A stretch of 9,906 nt of DNA from Alphaproteobacteria bacterium CG11_big_fil_rev_8_21_14_0_20_44_7 (GCA_002787615.1 PCXJ01000018.1:4063-13968); one strand, 5' to 3'; counted from the stretch's first letter, positions 1 through 5,854 are shown. Translations and numbers: made by a program. The notes: a model not told the origin generated them from the sequence alone.

Positions 1-52
1 GGTTGTTTTGCGCGAAATACGCAGAAACGTTTGTGTTAATTGAAGTTGTCAT
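1..52 (-). CDS. Flagellin, N-terminal fragment (cut by window edge)
   Basis: Only the first 17 codons are present. On the minus strand they read MTTSINTNVSAYFAQNN. This matches the start of bacterial flagellins, whose D0 region begins with an INTN-type motif followed by a short helix with an A-Q-N-N pattern. Flagellin is exported by the flagellar type III system and polymerises into the filament. The start is well supported: AGGAG (minus strand, plus positions 59-63) lies six bases before the ATG. A -24/-12 sigma-54 promoter and a leader hairpin lie further upstream, which is the usual arrangement for late flagellar genes in Alphaproteobacteria such as Caulobacter. What is seen is the peptide, the ribosome binding site and the promoter; the family call is inferred from a very short stretch. 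Another D0-type axial protein is the main alternative. Confidence 0.72.
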   Translation of the reverse strand, partial: MTTSINTNVSAYFAQNN

Positions 53-78
53 TTTATTCTCCTACTTGGATTATATTT

Positions 79-95
79 AAAGGCTACTTGCCTTT
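79..95 (-). promoter_or_regulatory. 5'-leader hairpin of the flagellin mRNA
   Basis: AAAGGC (79-84) and GCCTTT (90-95) form a perfect 6-bp stem with a 5-base loop. The structure falls almost exactly at the predicted 5' end of the sigma-54 transcript. It is followed by about 26 unpaired bases containing the ribosome binding site. It has no U-tract in the transcript direction, so it is not a terminator. A role in mRNA stability or as a site for the flagellin mRNA regulator FlbT (known in Caulobacter) is inference. Confidence 0.5.
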
Positions 96-104
96 GGCGT
101 TACC

Positions 105-119
105 GCAACCCTATTGCCG
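105..119 (-). promoter_or_regulatory. Sigma-54 (RpoN) -24/-12 promoter of the flagellin gene
   Basis: The minus strand reads CGGCAATAGGGTTGC. GGCA (plus 118-115) and TTGC (plus 108-105) have the invariant GG-N10-GC spacing and match the TGGCAC-N5-TTGC consensus at both cores. The predicted transcription start is near plus position 93, giving a leader of about 40 bases before the flagellin ATG at 52. Sigma-54 control of flagellins is established in Caulobacter and relatives. An NtrC-family activator such as FlbD would be needed; its binding site was not identified. Confidence 0.65.
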
Positions 120-230
120 CAATAACAGATTCATACTAGACAGTATTACATAAACAAATTAAGAAAAGGTTAACGTGAGCAAAAAATATTTTGCCCTGCA
201 TTTTTATGCTATGTGTAATAAAACTGTAAC

Positions 231-259
231 TTGAAATAAATTATCGTTAATGTTAATAT
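231..259 (+). promoter_or_regulatory. Sigma-70 type promoter for the 269-646 gene
   Basis: TTGAAA (231-236) and TAATAT (254-259) are separated by exactly 17 bases. The expected start point is about 266, only two or three bases before the ATG at 269. The transcript would therefore be essentially leaderless, consistent with the absence of any Shine-Dalgarno sequence. Confidence 0.5.
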
Positions 260-268
260 AGTTACATT

Positions 269-646
269 ATGGCAGATTATGAAAGTGCAATTGGTGAATT
301 AAGAAACACTCCTGAAGCGCAGGCAGTCCTCGGCAATATGTCGCAGGAAGTGCAGGACTTCATTATGGGTATGGCTCAGGATTTGCTTGGTGGACGGCTT
401 AATAGCATGAATGGTCTTTCCAGCATGTTTGAGCAAGCGAAAGGCTTGTTTGATTCTATGAATGGTTCATCGCAAACATTGCAATCAAATGTTCAGGGCG
501 TCGGAAATGTTGACCCAACTACCGTTACCGGCTATGGCGCGGTGAATCAGGGGCAAGGATTTGTAAATGATCCGAATATACGTCAAGCTGCTGCTGCAAA
601 AGAGGCGGCAACCAACGCCGCACTTGACCGTATGAGCGGCAAATAG
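269..646 (+). CDS. Hypothetical protein, 125 aa
   Basis: I do not recognise a family. The protein is small, lacks cysteine and tryptophan, and has no signal peptide or membrane segment. Residues 1-70 look helical and methionine-rich, with an amphipathic stretch (EVQDFIMGMAQDLL at about 27-40). Residues 70-105 are rich in Gly, Asn, Gln and Val and probably flexible. The last 20 residues return to an alanine-rich helix ending in a basic tail. There is no ribosome binding site before the ATG, and the -10 element ends nine bases upstream, so initiation is probably leaderless. Internal Met codons 24 and 34 also lack convincing ribosome binding sites. The gene is divergent from the flagellin gene, which might hint at a flagellar link, but nothing in the protein shows one. 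Its stop lies two bases from the convergent grxD stop. Confidence 0.6.
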   Translation: MADYESAIGELRNTPEAQAVLGNMSQEVQDFIMGMAQDLLGGRLNSMNGLSSMFEQAKGLFDSMNGSSQTLQSNVQGVGNVDPTTVTGYGAVNQGQGFVNDPNIRQAAAAKEAATNAALDRMSGK

Positions 647-648
647 AA

Positions 649-978
649 TTAAGCGGCTATCAGCCCTTTATCTTTCAATAATTGCTGCAATTCACCGGTT
701 TCATACATTTCACGGATAATATCGCAGCCGCCGATAAATTCACCCTTAACATAGATTTGCGGGATTGTCGGCCACTCGGAGAATTGCTTGATACCTTCAC
801 GCACGGCTTCATCTGCCAGCACGTTCACATCATAGAAATCTACGCCTAATTGCTGGAAAACTCCTGCAACCGCTGCGGAAAACCCGCAAATCGGCATTTG
901 TTTTGTGCCTTTCATATACACAACAACATCATTTGCTGAAATTTCTGATTCAAATTGCTTTTTTAGATTTTCGTCCAT
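649..978 (-). CDS. grxD: Monothiol glutaredoxin, Grx4/GrxD type
   Basis: This 109-residue cytosolic protein is a CGFS-type glutaredoxin. Such proteins bind a [2Fe-2S] cluster with glutathione and pass clusters on, often in complex with BolA proteins. Visible motifs are KGTKQMP (23-29, with the glutathione-contacting Lys23), the active-site CGFS (31-34), WPTIPQIY (69-76, the cis-Pro loop) and GGCD (83-86, glutathione contact). The length is typical. One variation is Ile in MPICGFS where Gln, Glu or Lys is common. The start is supported by AGGAG (plus 985-989) six bases before the ATG. In many Alphaproteobacteria grxD follows bolA directly; here a convergent gene separates the two. The stop is two bases from that of the upstream convergent gene, with no clear terminator between. 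Confidence 0.95.
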   Translation of the reverse strand: MDENLKKQFESEISANDVVVYMKGTKQMPICGFSAAVAGVFQQLGVDFYDVNVLADEAVREGIKQFSEWPTIPQIYVKGEFIGGCDIIREMYETGELQQLLKDKGLIAA

Positions 979-1039
979 GTGATTCTCCTGTTTTTTCTAT
1001 GCATACATCAATATTTGAGTATTGCAAGCACCATAATCA

Positions 1040-1066
1040 TTGACATAAGTTAATAATTGCTATATC
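1040..1066 (+). promoter_or_regulatory. Candidate sigma-70 promoter for the 1101-1892 gene
   Basis: A perfect -35 hexamer TTGACA (1040-1045) is followed by TATATC (1061-1066) after 15 bases, or by TATCTA (1063-1068) after 17 bases. The -10 is imperfect in either register. Transcription would begin near 1073 and give a leader of about 28 bases before the ATG at 1101. The site lies in the 122-base region divergent from grxD. Confidence 0.4.
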
Positions 1067-1100
1067 TAGCCTAGCCAATTTATTGTTAGAGTACTTAATT

Positions 1101-1892
1101 ATGACTAAAAGTCCGAATGTAACTAGTGATTCTCCGCATTGTGAGCTGATTCAAAGAGATGGCTGGCTGGCTTATCCGGAATATATTGCGAATTTAAGAT
1201 TTGCTGGCTCAGGCGAGAATTCAGAGCTGCAAGTTAAAATCACAGTTGATGATAAAATGGGTGCTGCTGCGCATATTGAGTTTACGCCATATATTGAAGA
1301 TGAGTATGGGAATATGTTGCAGGAGCTAAGTTTATATCCGCAGCCGGGAAAGATGCCGCGTGAATGTGCTTTGGTGGCAAAAATGCTAACTACCTCCGAG
1401 GCTACAAATAGTGCTGTTTCCATACGACATAGTTTAGTTGGTGGTTATCGTTCAGCAGCTTCTAAATCTTCTAAATCTGCCCCGATTTTTACTGCATTTG
1501 ATTCATTCGAAGTTGTGGCAGAAGGAATTGCGCTATCAAATCTGCGCTCATCTTTCATTGCGTTGCATTCTCCTTCAGCTAGGAGAAAGGGGAGCGTGCA
1601 GATTGGTGGATTTTTTAGCGAGGATTTGGCAGAAAAGCTTTCCACAGAAATTAACGAAGGACGGCTGAGGGCAGATTTGAGAGTTGAGGTTGCAAGCCTT
1701 GTATGCGGTATCTTTGCGCATAATCGGGAATTGATGGATCGTGTTAGTCAAGCTGTTGATGGAGTAATTCAAGATGCGCTAGAAGCATTTAAAGAGAATC
1801 CCGACATCGCAGATTTTTATGCAAGAAGGCGGAGCTTTGTTGAGGCGCATCGTGCAGAAAATCGTTCTGGTGCTGGGCGTGTGGCAGGCTAG
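1101..1892 (+). CDS. Hypothetical protein, 263 aa
   Basis: No family is recognised. I chose the ATG at 1101, which begins MTKSPNV and is preceded by a weak AGAG nine bases upstream. An in-frame TTG at 1083 would add six residues but has no better ribosome binding site. There is no signal peptide or membrane segment. Residues around 40-85 look like beta strands with acidic loops (IEFTPYIEDEYGN). A serine- and lysine-rich linker follows at about 118-128. The C-terminal half is mostly helical and charged, ending in a basic Arg-rich tail (FYARRRSFVEAHRAENRSG). The gene sits in opposite orientation between bolA and grxD, which are normally adjacent. Its stop codon overlaps that of bolA, leaving no room for a terminator between them. 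It was probably inserted into a conserved neighbourhood. Codon use does not look obviously foreign by eye. Confidence 0.65.
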   Translation: MTKSPNVTSDSPHCELIQRDGWLAYPEYIANLRFAGSGENSELQVKITVDDKMGAAAHIEFTPYIEDEYGNMLQELSLYPQPGKMPRECALVAKMLTTSEATNSAVSIRHSLVGGYRSAASKSSKSAPIFTAFDSFEVVAEGIALSNLRSSFIALHSPSARRKGSVQIGGFFSEDLAEKLSTEINEGRLRADLRVEVASLVCGIFAHNRELMDRVSQAVDGVIQDALEAFKENPDIADFYARRRSFVEAHRAENRSGAGRVAG

Positions 1893-2107
1893 GCCTCGGT
1901 TTTTATCTGCAAAGCGTGAATATCATGATTTTTCACCGCTTCCTGCACTTTTTTATGCTGTGCAACGCGGGGAAGCCCTGCAAATCCTGCATCTTTGATT
2001 ATAACTGACCAATGCTCATTATCTCCGGCTAGGTCATTTACCGTAATTTCTCCGTTGGGAAATGCAGTTTTCAGCGTATTTTCAAGTTCTTCACGACTTA
2101 TCGGCAT
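1889..2107 (-). CDS. bolA: BolA family protein
   Basis: This 72-residue protein has the BolA fold signature. It reads VNDLAGDNEHW (23-33), followed by FAGLPRVAQHKKV (42-54) with the invariant His51, and ends with DIHALQIKT (62-70). The GDNEH segment corresponds to the GDxDH loop of alphaproteobacterial BolA proteins, where His32 could help bind a cluster; there is no cysteine. BolA proteins form [2Fe-2S] heterodimers with CGFS glutaredoxins and act in cytosolic iron and Fe-S handling. GrxD, the likely partner, lies about 0.9 kb away. The start is nine bases after the purL stop, with AAGGA inside the end of purL about 12 bases before the ATG, so translation probably depends on purL read-through. 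The stop overlaps that of the convergent gene ending at 1892. Whether it is closer to BolA1 or to IbaG/YrbA cannot be settled by eye. Confidence 0.92.
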   Translation of the reverse strand: MPISREELENTLKTAFPNGEITVNDLAGDNEHWSVIIKDAGFAGLPRVAQHKKVQEAVKNHDIHALQIKTEA

Positions 2108-2116
2108 ATTATCTTA

Positions 2117-4309
2117 CTATCCTTCCATAAATTCCGGCAGCCAGCTTTCATGGGCGCGGCGCAGCTCGGAAACATAAAGATTAATATTATCACCCATAAT
2201 AATATTTTCGCCATAAACTTTGCCGATTTCTACCGCAGGCACGCCTAATTGCTCGGCTTTTTTCATCAAGAGCTTGGCTTTGTCGGTGGTGACAATATAT
2301 CTCCCTTGTCCTTCGCCGAATAGCCATGCATGTAGCGGGATTTCGGTTTTTGGCAGCACCAGATATGCGCCAAGACCGCTTGCCATTGCCATTTCACAAA
2401 TTGCGATAATCATCCCGCCATCGGAAATATCATGGCTGGCGGTGATAATCTCATTACTTTCCATCAAAAGCTGTCCTGCGAGTAATTCGCCCTCAAGATT
2501 CACCGGCGGCGGGGCATCTTTTGTGCAGCCGCAAATCTGACGGCTATATATCGAGTTTCCTAGGAATCCGGTGGTTTCACCAACTAAGATAATGCTTTCT
2601 TCTTCTTTCTTAAATGCCAATGTTTTCATTTGCGAGATATCTTCAATCAGCCCAACGCCGCCAATTGCAGGGGTTGGCAAGATGCCGCTGCCCATAGTTT
2701 CATTATATAGTGAAACATTGCCGGAAACGATAGGGAAATCCAGAATTTCGCAAGCTTCGCCCATGCCTTGCAAGCAGCCGACAATTTGTCCCATAATTTC
2801 GGGTTTTTCTGGGTTGCCGAAATTGAGGCAATTTGTAATAGCTAAAGGTTTTGCTCCGGTAGCTACAAGATTACGCCAGCTTTCGGCCACGGCTTGTTTG
2901 CCGCCTTCAATCGGGTCGCCATAACAATAGCGCGGGGTGCAATCTGCCGTTATCGCCAATGCCTTATTTGTACCATGAACGCGCACAACGGCTGCATCGC
3001 CGCCCGGTAGCTGGATTGTATCACCCATAACCATATGGTCATATTGCTCCCATATCCAGCGTTTGCTGCTCATATTCGGTGAGTGGAGAATGTCCATAAT
3101 GGTTTGCTCAATATCGGCAGGTGCGGGATAAAAATCAGCCTCTAACCTATCGGTATTGCGTATAATCTTATATGGACGGTCATATTCCGGTGCTTCATCG
3201 GCGAGTGGTGGGATTGGCAAATCTGCCTCAATATTTTTTCCCATTTTGAGAATTATGCGCCTTGTATCGGTTAATTTGCCGATTACGGCGAAATCCAAAT
3301 CCCATTTATCAAAAATTGCTTTAGCTTCTTTTTCTTTTTCCGGCTTGATGATAATCAACATGCGCTCTTGCGATTCGGAGAGCATCATTTCATAAGCGGT
3401 CATTCCTTCTTCGCGGCACGGAACTTTGTCCATCCAAAGCTCAATCCCAACTTCGCCTTTGCTGCACATTTCCACGCTGGAGGAGGTTAATCCGGCAGCG
3501 CCCATATCCTGAATTGCCACAATTGCATCGGTTTGCATCAGCTCAAGGCAGGCTTCAATCAGCAATTTTTCGGTGAATGGGTCGCCAACTTGCACGGTTG
3601 GGCGTTTTTCTTCCGCATCCTTACCGAATTCTGCGCTGGCCATGGTTGCGCCATGGATTCCGTCACGTCCGGTTTTACTGCCGACATAGATCACCGGATT
3701 GCCGATTCCGGCTGCTTTTGAGTAAAATATCTTATCTTGGTCGGCAATGCCGACACTCATCGCATTTACCAAGCAATTTCCATTATAAGATTCATCAAAT
3801 TCGCATTGGCCGCCAACTGTGGGCACGCCTACGCAATTGCCATAATGGCCGATTCCGCTTACTACGCCTGCAATTAATGATTTTGTTTTCGGGTGTGAAG
3901 GTTCGCCAAAGCGCAACGCGTTGAGATTTGCTACCGGGCGTGCGCCCATAGTAAATACATCGCGCAAAATCCCGCCAACTCCGGTTGCTGCACCCTGAAA
4001 CGGCTCAATATATGAAGGGTGATTATGCGATTCCATTTTGAAAATAGCTGCTTGCCCGTCACCAATATCCACCACTCCGGCATTTTCTCCGGGGCCGCAA
4101 ATCACACATTCGCCCTTAGTGGGCAAGGTTTTGAGCCATTTGCGTGTGGATTTATAGCTGCAATGCTCGCTCCACATAACGCTGAAAATGCCGAGTTCGG
4201 TCATATTCGGTTCGCGTTCCATAAATTCCAGAACTTTTCCGTATTCCTCATCGGAAAGCCCGAATTGTTTGTATAGCGGTATTTCCTGTTTTTTCTCAGC
4301 TTGTCCCAT
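2117..4309 (-). CDS. purL: Phosphoribosylformylglycinamidine synthase, PurL subunit (small type)
   Basis: PurL converts FGAR, ATP and ammonia to FGAM, the fourth step of purine synthesis, in the cytosol. At about 730 residues it is the small form that works with separate PurQ (glutaminase) and PurS, neither of which is in this window; the E. coli form is near 1,300. Motifs from N to C terminus are MWSEHCSYKST (catalytic His about residue 49), ESHNHPSYIEPFQGAATGVGG (about 93-113), GVPTVGGQCEF, QDMGAAGLTSSS, then in the second half ADCTPRYCYGDP, NCLNFGNPEKPE and SHDISDGG. I chose the ATG at 4309, preceded by GGA seven bases upstream. A TTG at 4321 would add MDEI and also has a GGA in front, because the region is a 10-bp tandem duplication. 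It lies 42 bases after the PLP enzyme gene and nine bases before bolA, probably in one operon. The family assignment is certain; the start is less so. Confidence 0.96.
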   Translation of the reverse strand: MGQAEKKQEIPLYKQFGLSDEEYGKVLEFMEREPNMTELGIFSVMWSEHCSYKSTRKWLKTLPTKGECVICGPGENAGVVDIGDGQAAIFKMESHNHPSYIEPFQGAATGVGGILRDVFTMGARPVANLNALRFGEPSHPKTKSLIAGVVSGIGHYGNCVGVPTVGGQCEFDESYNGNCLVNAMSVGIADQDKIFYSKAAGIGNPVIYVGSKTGRDGIHGATMASAEFGKDAEEKRPTVQVGDPFTEKLLIEACLELMQTDAIVAIQDMGAAGLTSSSVEMCSKGEVGIELWMDKVPCREEGMTAYEMMLSESQERMLIIIKPEKEKEAKAIFDKWDLDFAVIGKLTDTRRIILKMGKNIEADLPIPPLADEAPEYDRPYKIIRNTDRLEADFYPAPADIEQTIMDILHSPNMSSKRWIWEQYDHMVMGDTIQLPGGDAAVVRVHGTNKALAITADCTPRYCYGDPIEGGKQAVAESWRNLVATGAKPLAITNCLNFGNPEKPEIMGQIVGCLQGMGEACEILDFPIVSGNVSLYNETMGSGILPTPAIGGVGLIEDISQMKTLAFKKEEESIILVGETTGFLGNSIYSRQICGCTKDAPPPVNLEGELLAGQLLMESNEIITASHDISDGGMIIAICEMAMASGLGAYLVLPKTEIPLHAWLFGEGQGRYIVTTDKAKLLMKKAEQLGVPAVEIGKVYGENIIMGDNINLYVSELRRAHESWLPEFMEG

Positions 4310-4332
4310 AATTTCGTCCAATTTCGTCCAAT
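4310..4332. repeat. 10-bp tandem duplication over the purL start region
   Basis: The 10-mer ATTTCGTCCA occurs twice in succession (4311-4320 and 4321-4330), with one matching base before and two after. On the purL strand each copy supplies a GGA that can act as a weak ribosome binding core, once before the TTG at 4321 and once before the ATG at 4309. The duplication therefore creates two possible starts. Confidence 0.8.
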
Positions 4333-4333
4333 A

Positions 4334-4373
4334 AGATTACTAGCCAATCTTTTAGATTGAAGCCAAATCTTTT
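4334..4373. repeat. Imperfect 20-bp tandem repeat with twin stem-loops at the end of the PLP enzyme gene
   Basis: Two 20-bp units (4334-4353 and 4354-4373) both begin AGATT and end AATCTTTT, and share an AGCCAA core shifted by one base. Each unit can form a 5-bp stem (AGATT/AATCT) with a 7-base loop. The stop codon of the PLP enzyme gene (TAA, plus 4352-4354) lies at the junction. The stems are weak and AT-rich. They may attenuate or pause transcription before purL, but they do not look like a classic terminator. Confidence 0.6.
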
Positions 4374-5794
4374 GCAAACTTTTGTTTCAATTTCTCAATA
4401 TCCTCGCAGCCCACGGAAATGCGGATTAAATGCGCGGGTACATTTTGCGCTGCCGCCCAATCCAGTTCGCGATAATGGGCAAGTAATGTATAGGGGCAGG
4501 CAAGAGTATATTCCGTGCCTAAGCTTGGGCCTTTATTGACCTCAAGATTATCGTAAAATTTTATGGCTTGCTCCTCATTCTCAAGAATAATGGAGATTAT
4601 TCCGCCGAAATTTAGGATTTTAGTTTTGGGATTCCGGATTTGGTTGTTTAAGAATTCGGCCAAATCTTTTGCATTTTTATTTATGATTTTAATTCTCTTT
4701 TCATAACCCTGTCCGTTTTCATATAAAACTTCAGCATCATCTTGATATAATAAATTCTCATATTCCGTATCTAATATTTGCTTGAATTTTGCATAATGCG
4801 GCGAGGTTTTGTTTAATATCAAGCATCCCGCCAGCACGTCGCCGATTCCTGAATAGAACTTAGTGAGTGAGGTAACGGCAATATCGGCAAAATCCAGAGC
4901 GCGGAAATTTTCCCATGTGGAAAGTGTATCATCAATAATCAGCGGCGTTTCGCCAACAAACTCTCTTAATTTTGCGAAATCAACCAAATCCAGAAGCGGG
5001 TTTAAAGGATATTCGGTGAAAATTGCGCTAATTGTTTCACGTGAAACAATTTCCTGCAACTTGTCATAATCATCATACCCAATAAACTCATGCGCACCGA
5101 AACGCTGTTGAATTTTGAGCGTATCAACATAGGGAAACCCAAGCTGGATTGTTTTTATTGCGCTCAAGCGGCGCGCAGCCTTAGCGGCCTCAATGGCCTT
5201 GCCCTCGGTCGCTTGCGCTCCCTCACGAGTCATTCCATTCACTAACAGATAAGCTGCGAAAATTGCCGCCATTCCTGATGGATATAAATAAACATCATCA
5301 GCATCAGCGTTTGCGAGTTTAGCCAGATGTTTTTTGATTTGTGGCTGTTGACTATTGGTTGCCGGCTGTTGACTTTTCAAGATATTTTCTGCCTGACGGG
5401 ATGAAATTATAAACCCGCTATGTTGCCAGAATTGCTTTGCCTTTTCACGTGCAGCTTCGGGTAAAATCACTGCAAAAACAGTTTTAAACTGTTCAATTCT
5501 GCCAGAATTGCAATAATCAACGCAGAGTTTAGCGATTTTTTTTGAAGGCAGGGCAATTGCAAACTCTCCTTCCTTGCTAAATTCTTTTTCGCAGGCAGCA
5601 AATAACTCTTTGACCTTGGGATGATAAACAAAGCGTGGATAGCCAAGCTGCATAGCGTTTAAAACCCTCGCCTCGCCCTCCTCATAGCCAACCACATCCG
5701 CCCATTCAGGCAGGCTGACCGAAACCGCATGCGGAGAATCGGGCAAAGCTGCGCCAAGTGGGGGATTATTTTTAATGCTTATCTCAGTTTTCAT
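4352..5794 (-). CDS. PLP-dependent enzyme resembling fungal-type cystathionine gamma-synthase
   Basis: This 480-residue protein belongs to the Cys/Met metabolism PLP (fold type I) family. The N-terminal block PLGAALPDSPHAVSVSLPEW followed by DVVGYEEGEARV and AMQLGYPRF (12-55) is characteristic of fungal Str2/Met-7 type cystathionine gamma-synthases and precedes the catalytic domain. YPSGMAAIFA (171-180) is the phosphate-binding region, FGFPYVDT-like LGFPYVDTLKIQQ (218-230) is family-typical, IIDDT (286-290) carries the PLP-contacting Asp, and SLTKFYSG (309-316) carries the Schiff-base Lys312. The expected reaction joins an activated homoserine ester and cysteine to give cystathionine, but substrate preference cannot be read from sequence. 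Two parts look inserted: an SQQP-repeat linker at 141-151 and an Ala/Arg/Glu-rich stretch at 190-215. A parS site is embedded at residues 249-254. The ribosome binding site before the ATG is weak (GAAAAG). It is the probable first gene of an operon with purL and bolA. Confidence 0.82.
   Translation of the reverse strand: MKTEISIKNNPPLGAALPDSPHAVSVSLPEWADVVGYEEGEARVLNAMQLGYPRFVYHPKVKELFAACEKEFSKEGEFAIALPSKKIAKLCVDYCNSGRIEQFKTVFAVILPEAAREKAKQFWQHSGFIISSRQAENILKSQQPATNSQQPQIKKHLAKLANADADDVYLYPSGMAAIFAAYLLVNGMTREGAQATEGKAIEAAKAARRLSAIKTIQLGFPYVDTLKIQQRFGAHEFIGYDDYDKLQEIVSRETISAIFTEYPLNPLLDLVDFAKLREFVGETPLIIDDTLSTWENFRALDFADIAVTSLTKFYSGIGDVLAGCLILNKTSPHYAKFKQILDTEYENLLYQDDAEVLYENGQGYEKRIKIINKNAKDLAEFLNNQIRNPKTKILNFGGIISIILENEEQAIKFYDNLEVNKGPSLGTEYTLACPYTLLAHYRELDWAAAQNVPAHLIRISVGCEDIEKLKQKFAKDLASI
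5033..5048. other. parS: parS chromosome-partitioning site (ParB binding)
   Basis: TGTTTCACGTGAAACA is an exact match to the broadly conserved bacterial parS consensus TGTTNCACGTGAAACA. It is embedded in a perfect 22-bp palindrome spanning 5030-5051. It lies within the PLP enzyme gene, where the coding strand reads V-S-R-E-T, so it is accommodated without breaking the frame. ParB/Spo0J loads at such sites and spreads to build the origin segregation complex, and intragenic parS sites near the origin are common. Binding itself is inferred from the match. Confidence 0.9.
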
Positions 5795-5824
5795 AACAAA
5801 ATCTTTTCAAATACTAAAATCATC

Positions 5825-5854
5825 TTTATACAGGATATATGCGTTTGCTCACAA
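5825..5854 (-). promoter_or_regulatory. Candidate promoter for the PLP enzyme-purL-bolA operon
   Basis: On the minus strand TTGTGA (plus 5854-5849) and TATAAA (plus 5830-5825) are 18 bases apart. The start point would be near 5818, giving a leader of about 24 bases before the ATG at 5794. The -35 lies inside the first codons of the divergent bamD gene. No equally good plus-strand promoter for bamD is visible in the same gap; TAAAAT at 5815-5820 is the best -10 candidate. Confidence 0.45.

Noticed and set aside
175..234. Short GTG-initiated frame of 19 residues after an AAAAGG motif
   Set aside because: It is too short and unsupported, and it overlaps the -35 of the promoter for the 269 gene; a chance frame is more likely.
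655..670. GGCT-ATC-AGCC inverted repeat at the end of grxD as a bidirectional terminator
   Set aside because: The stem is only four perfect base pairs followed by a mismatch, lies in coding sequence, and has no proper U-tract.
2570..2583. GGTTTCACC motif in purL as another parS-like site
   Set aside because: It lacks the CACGTG core and the symmetric arm; it is an ordinary coding sequence match to a half-site.
3533..3924. Plus-strand open frames opposite purL
   Set aside because: They are antisense shadows of the strongly conserved purL frame and have no start signals.
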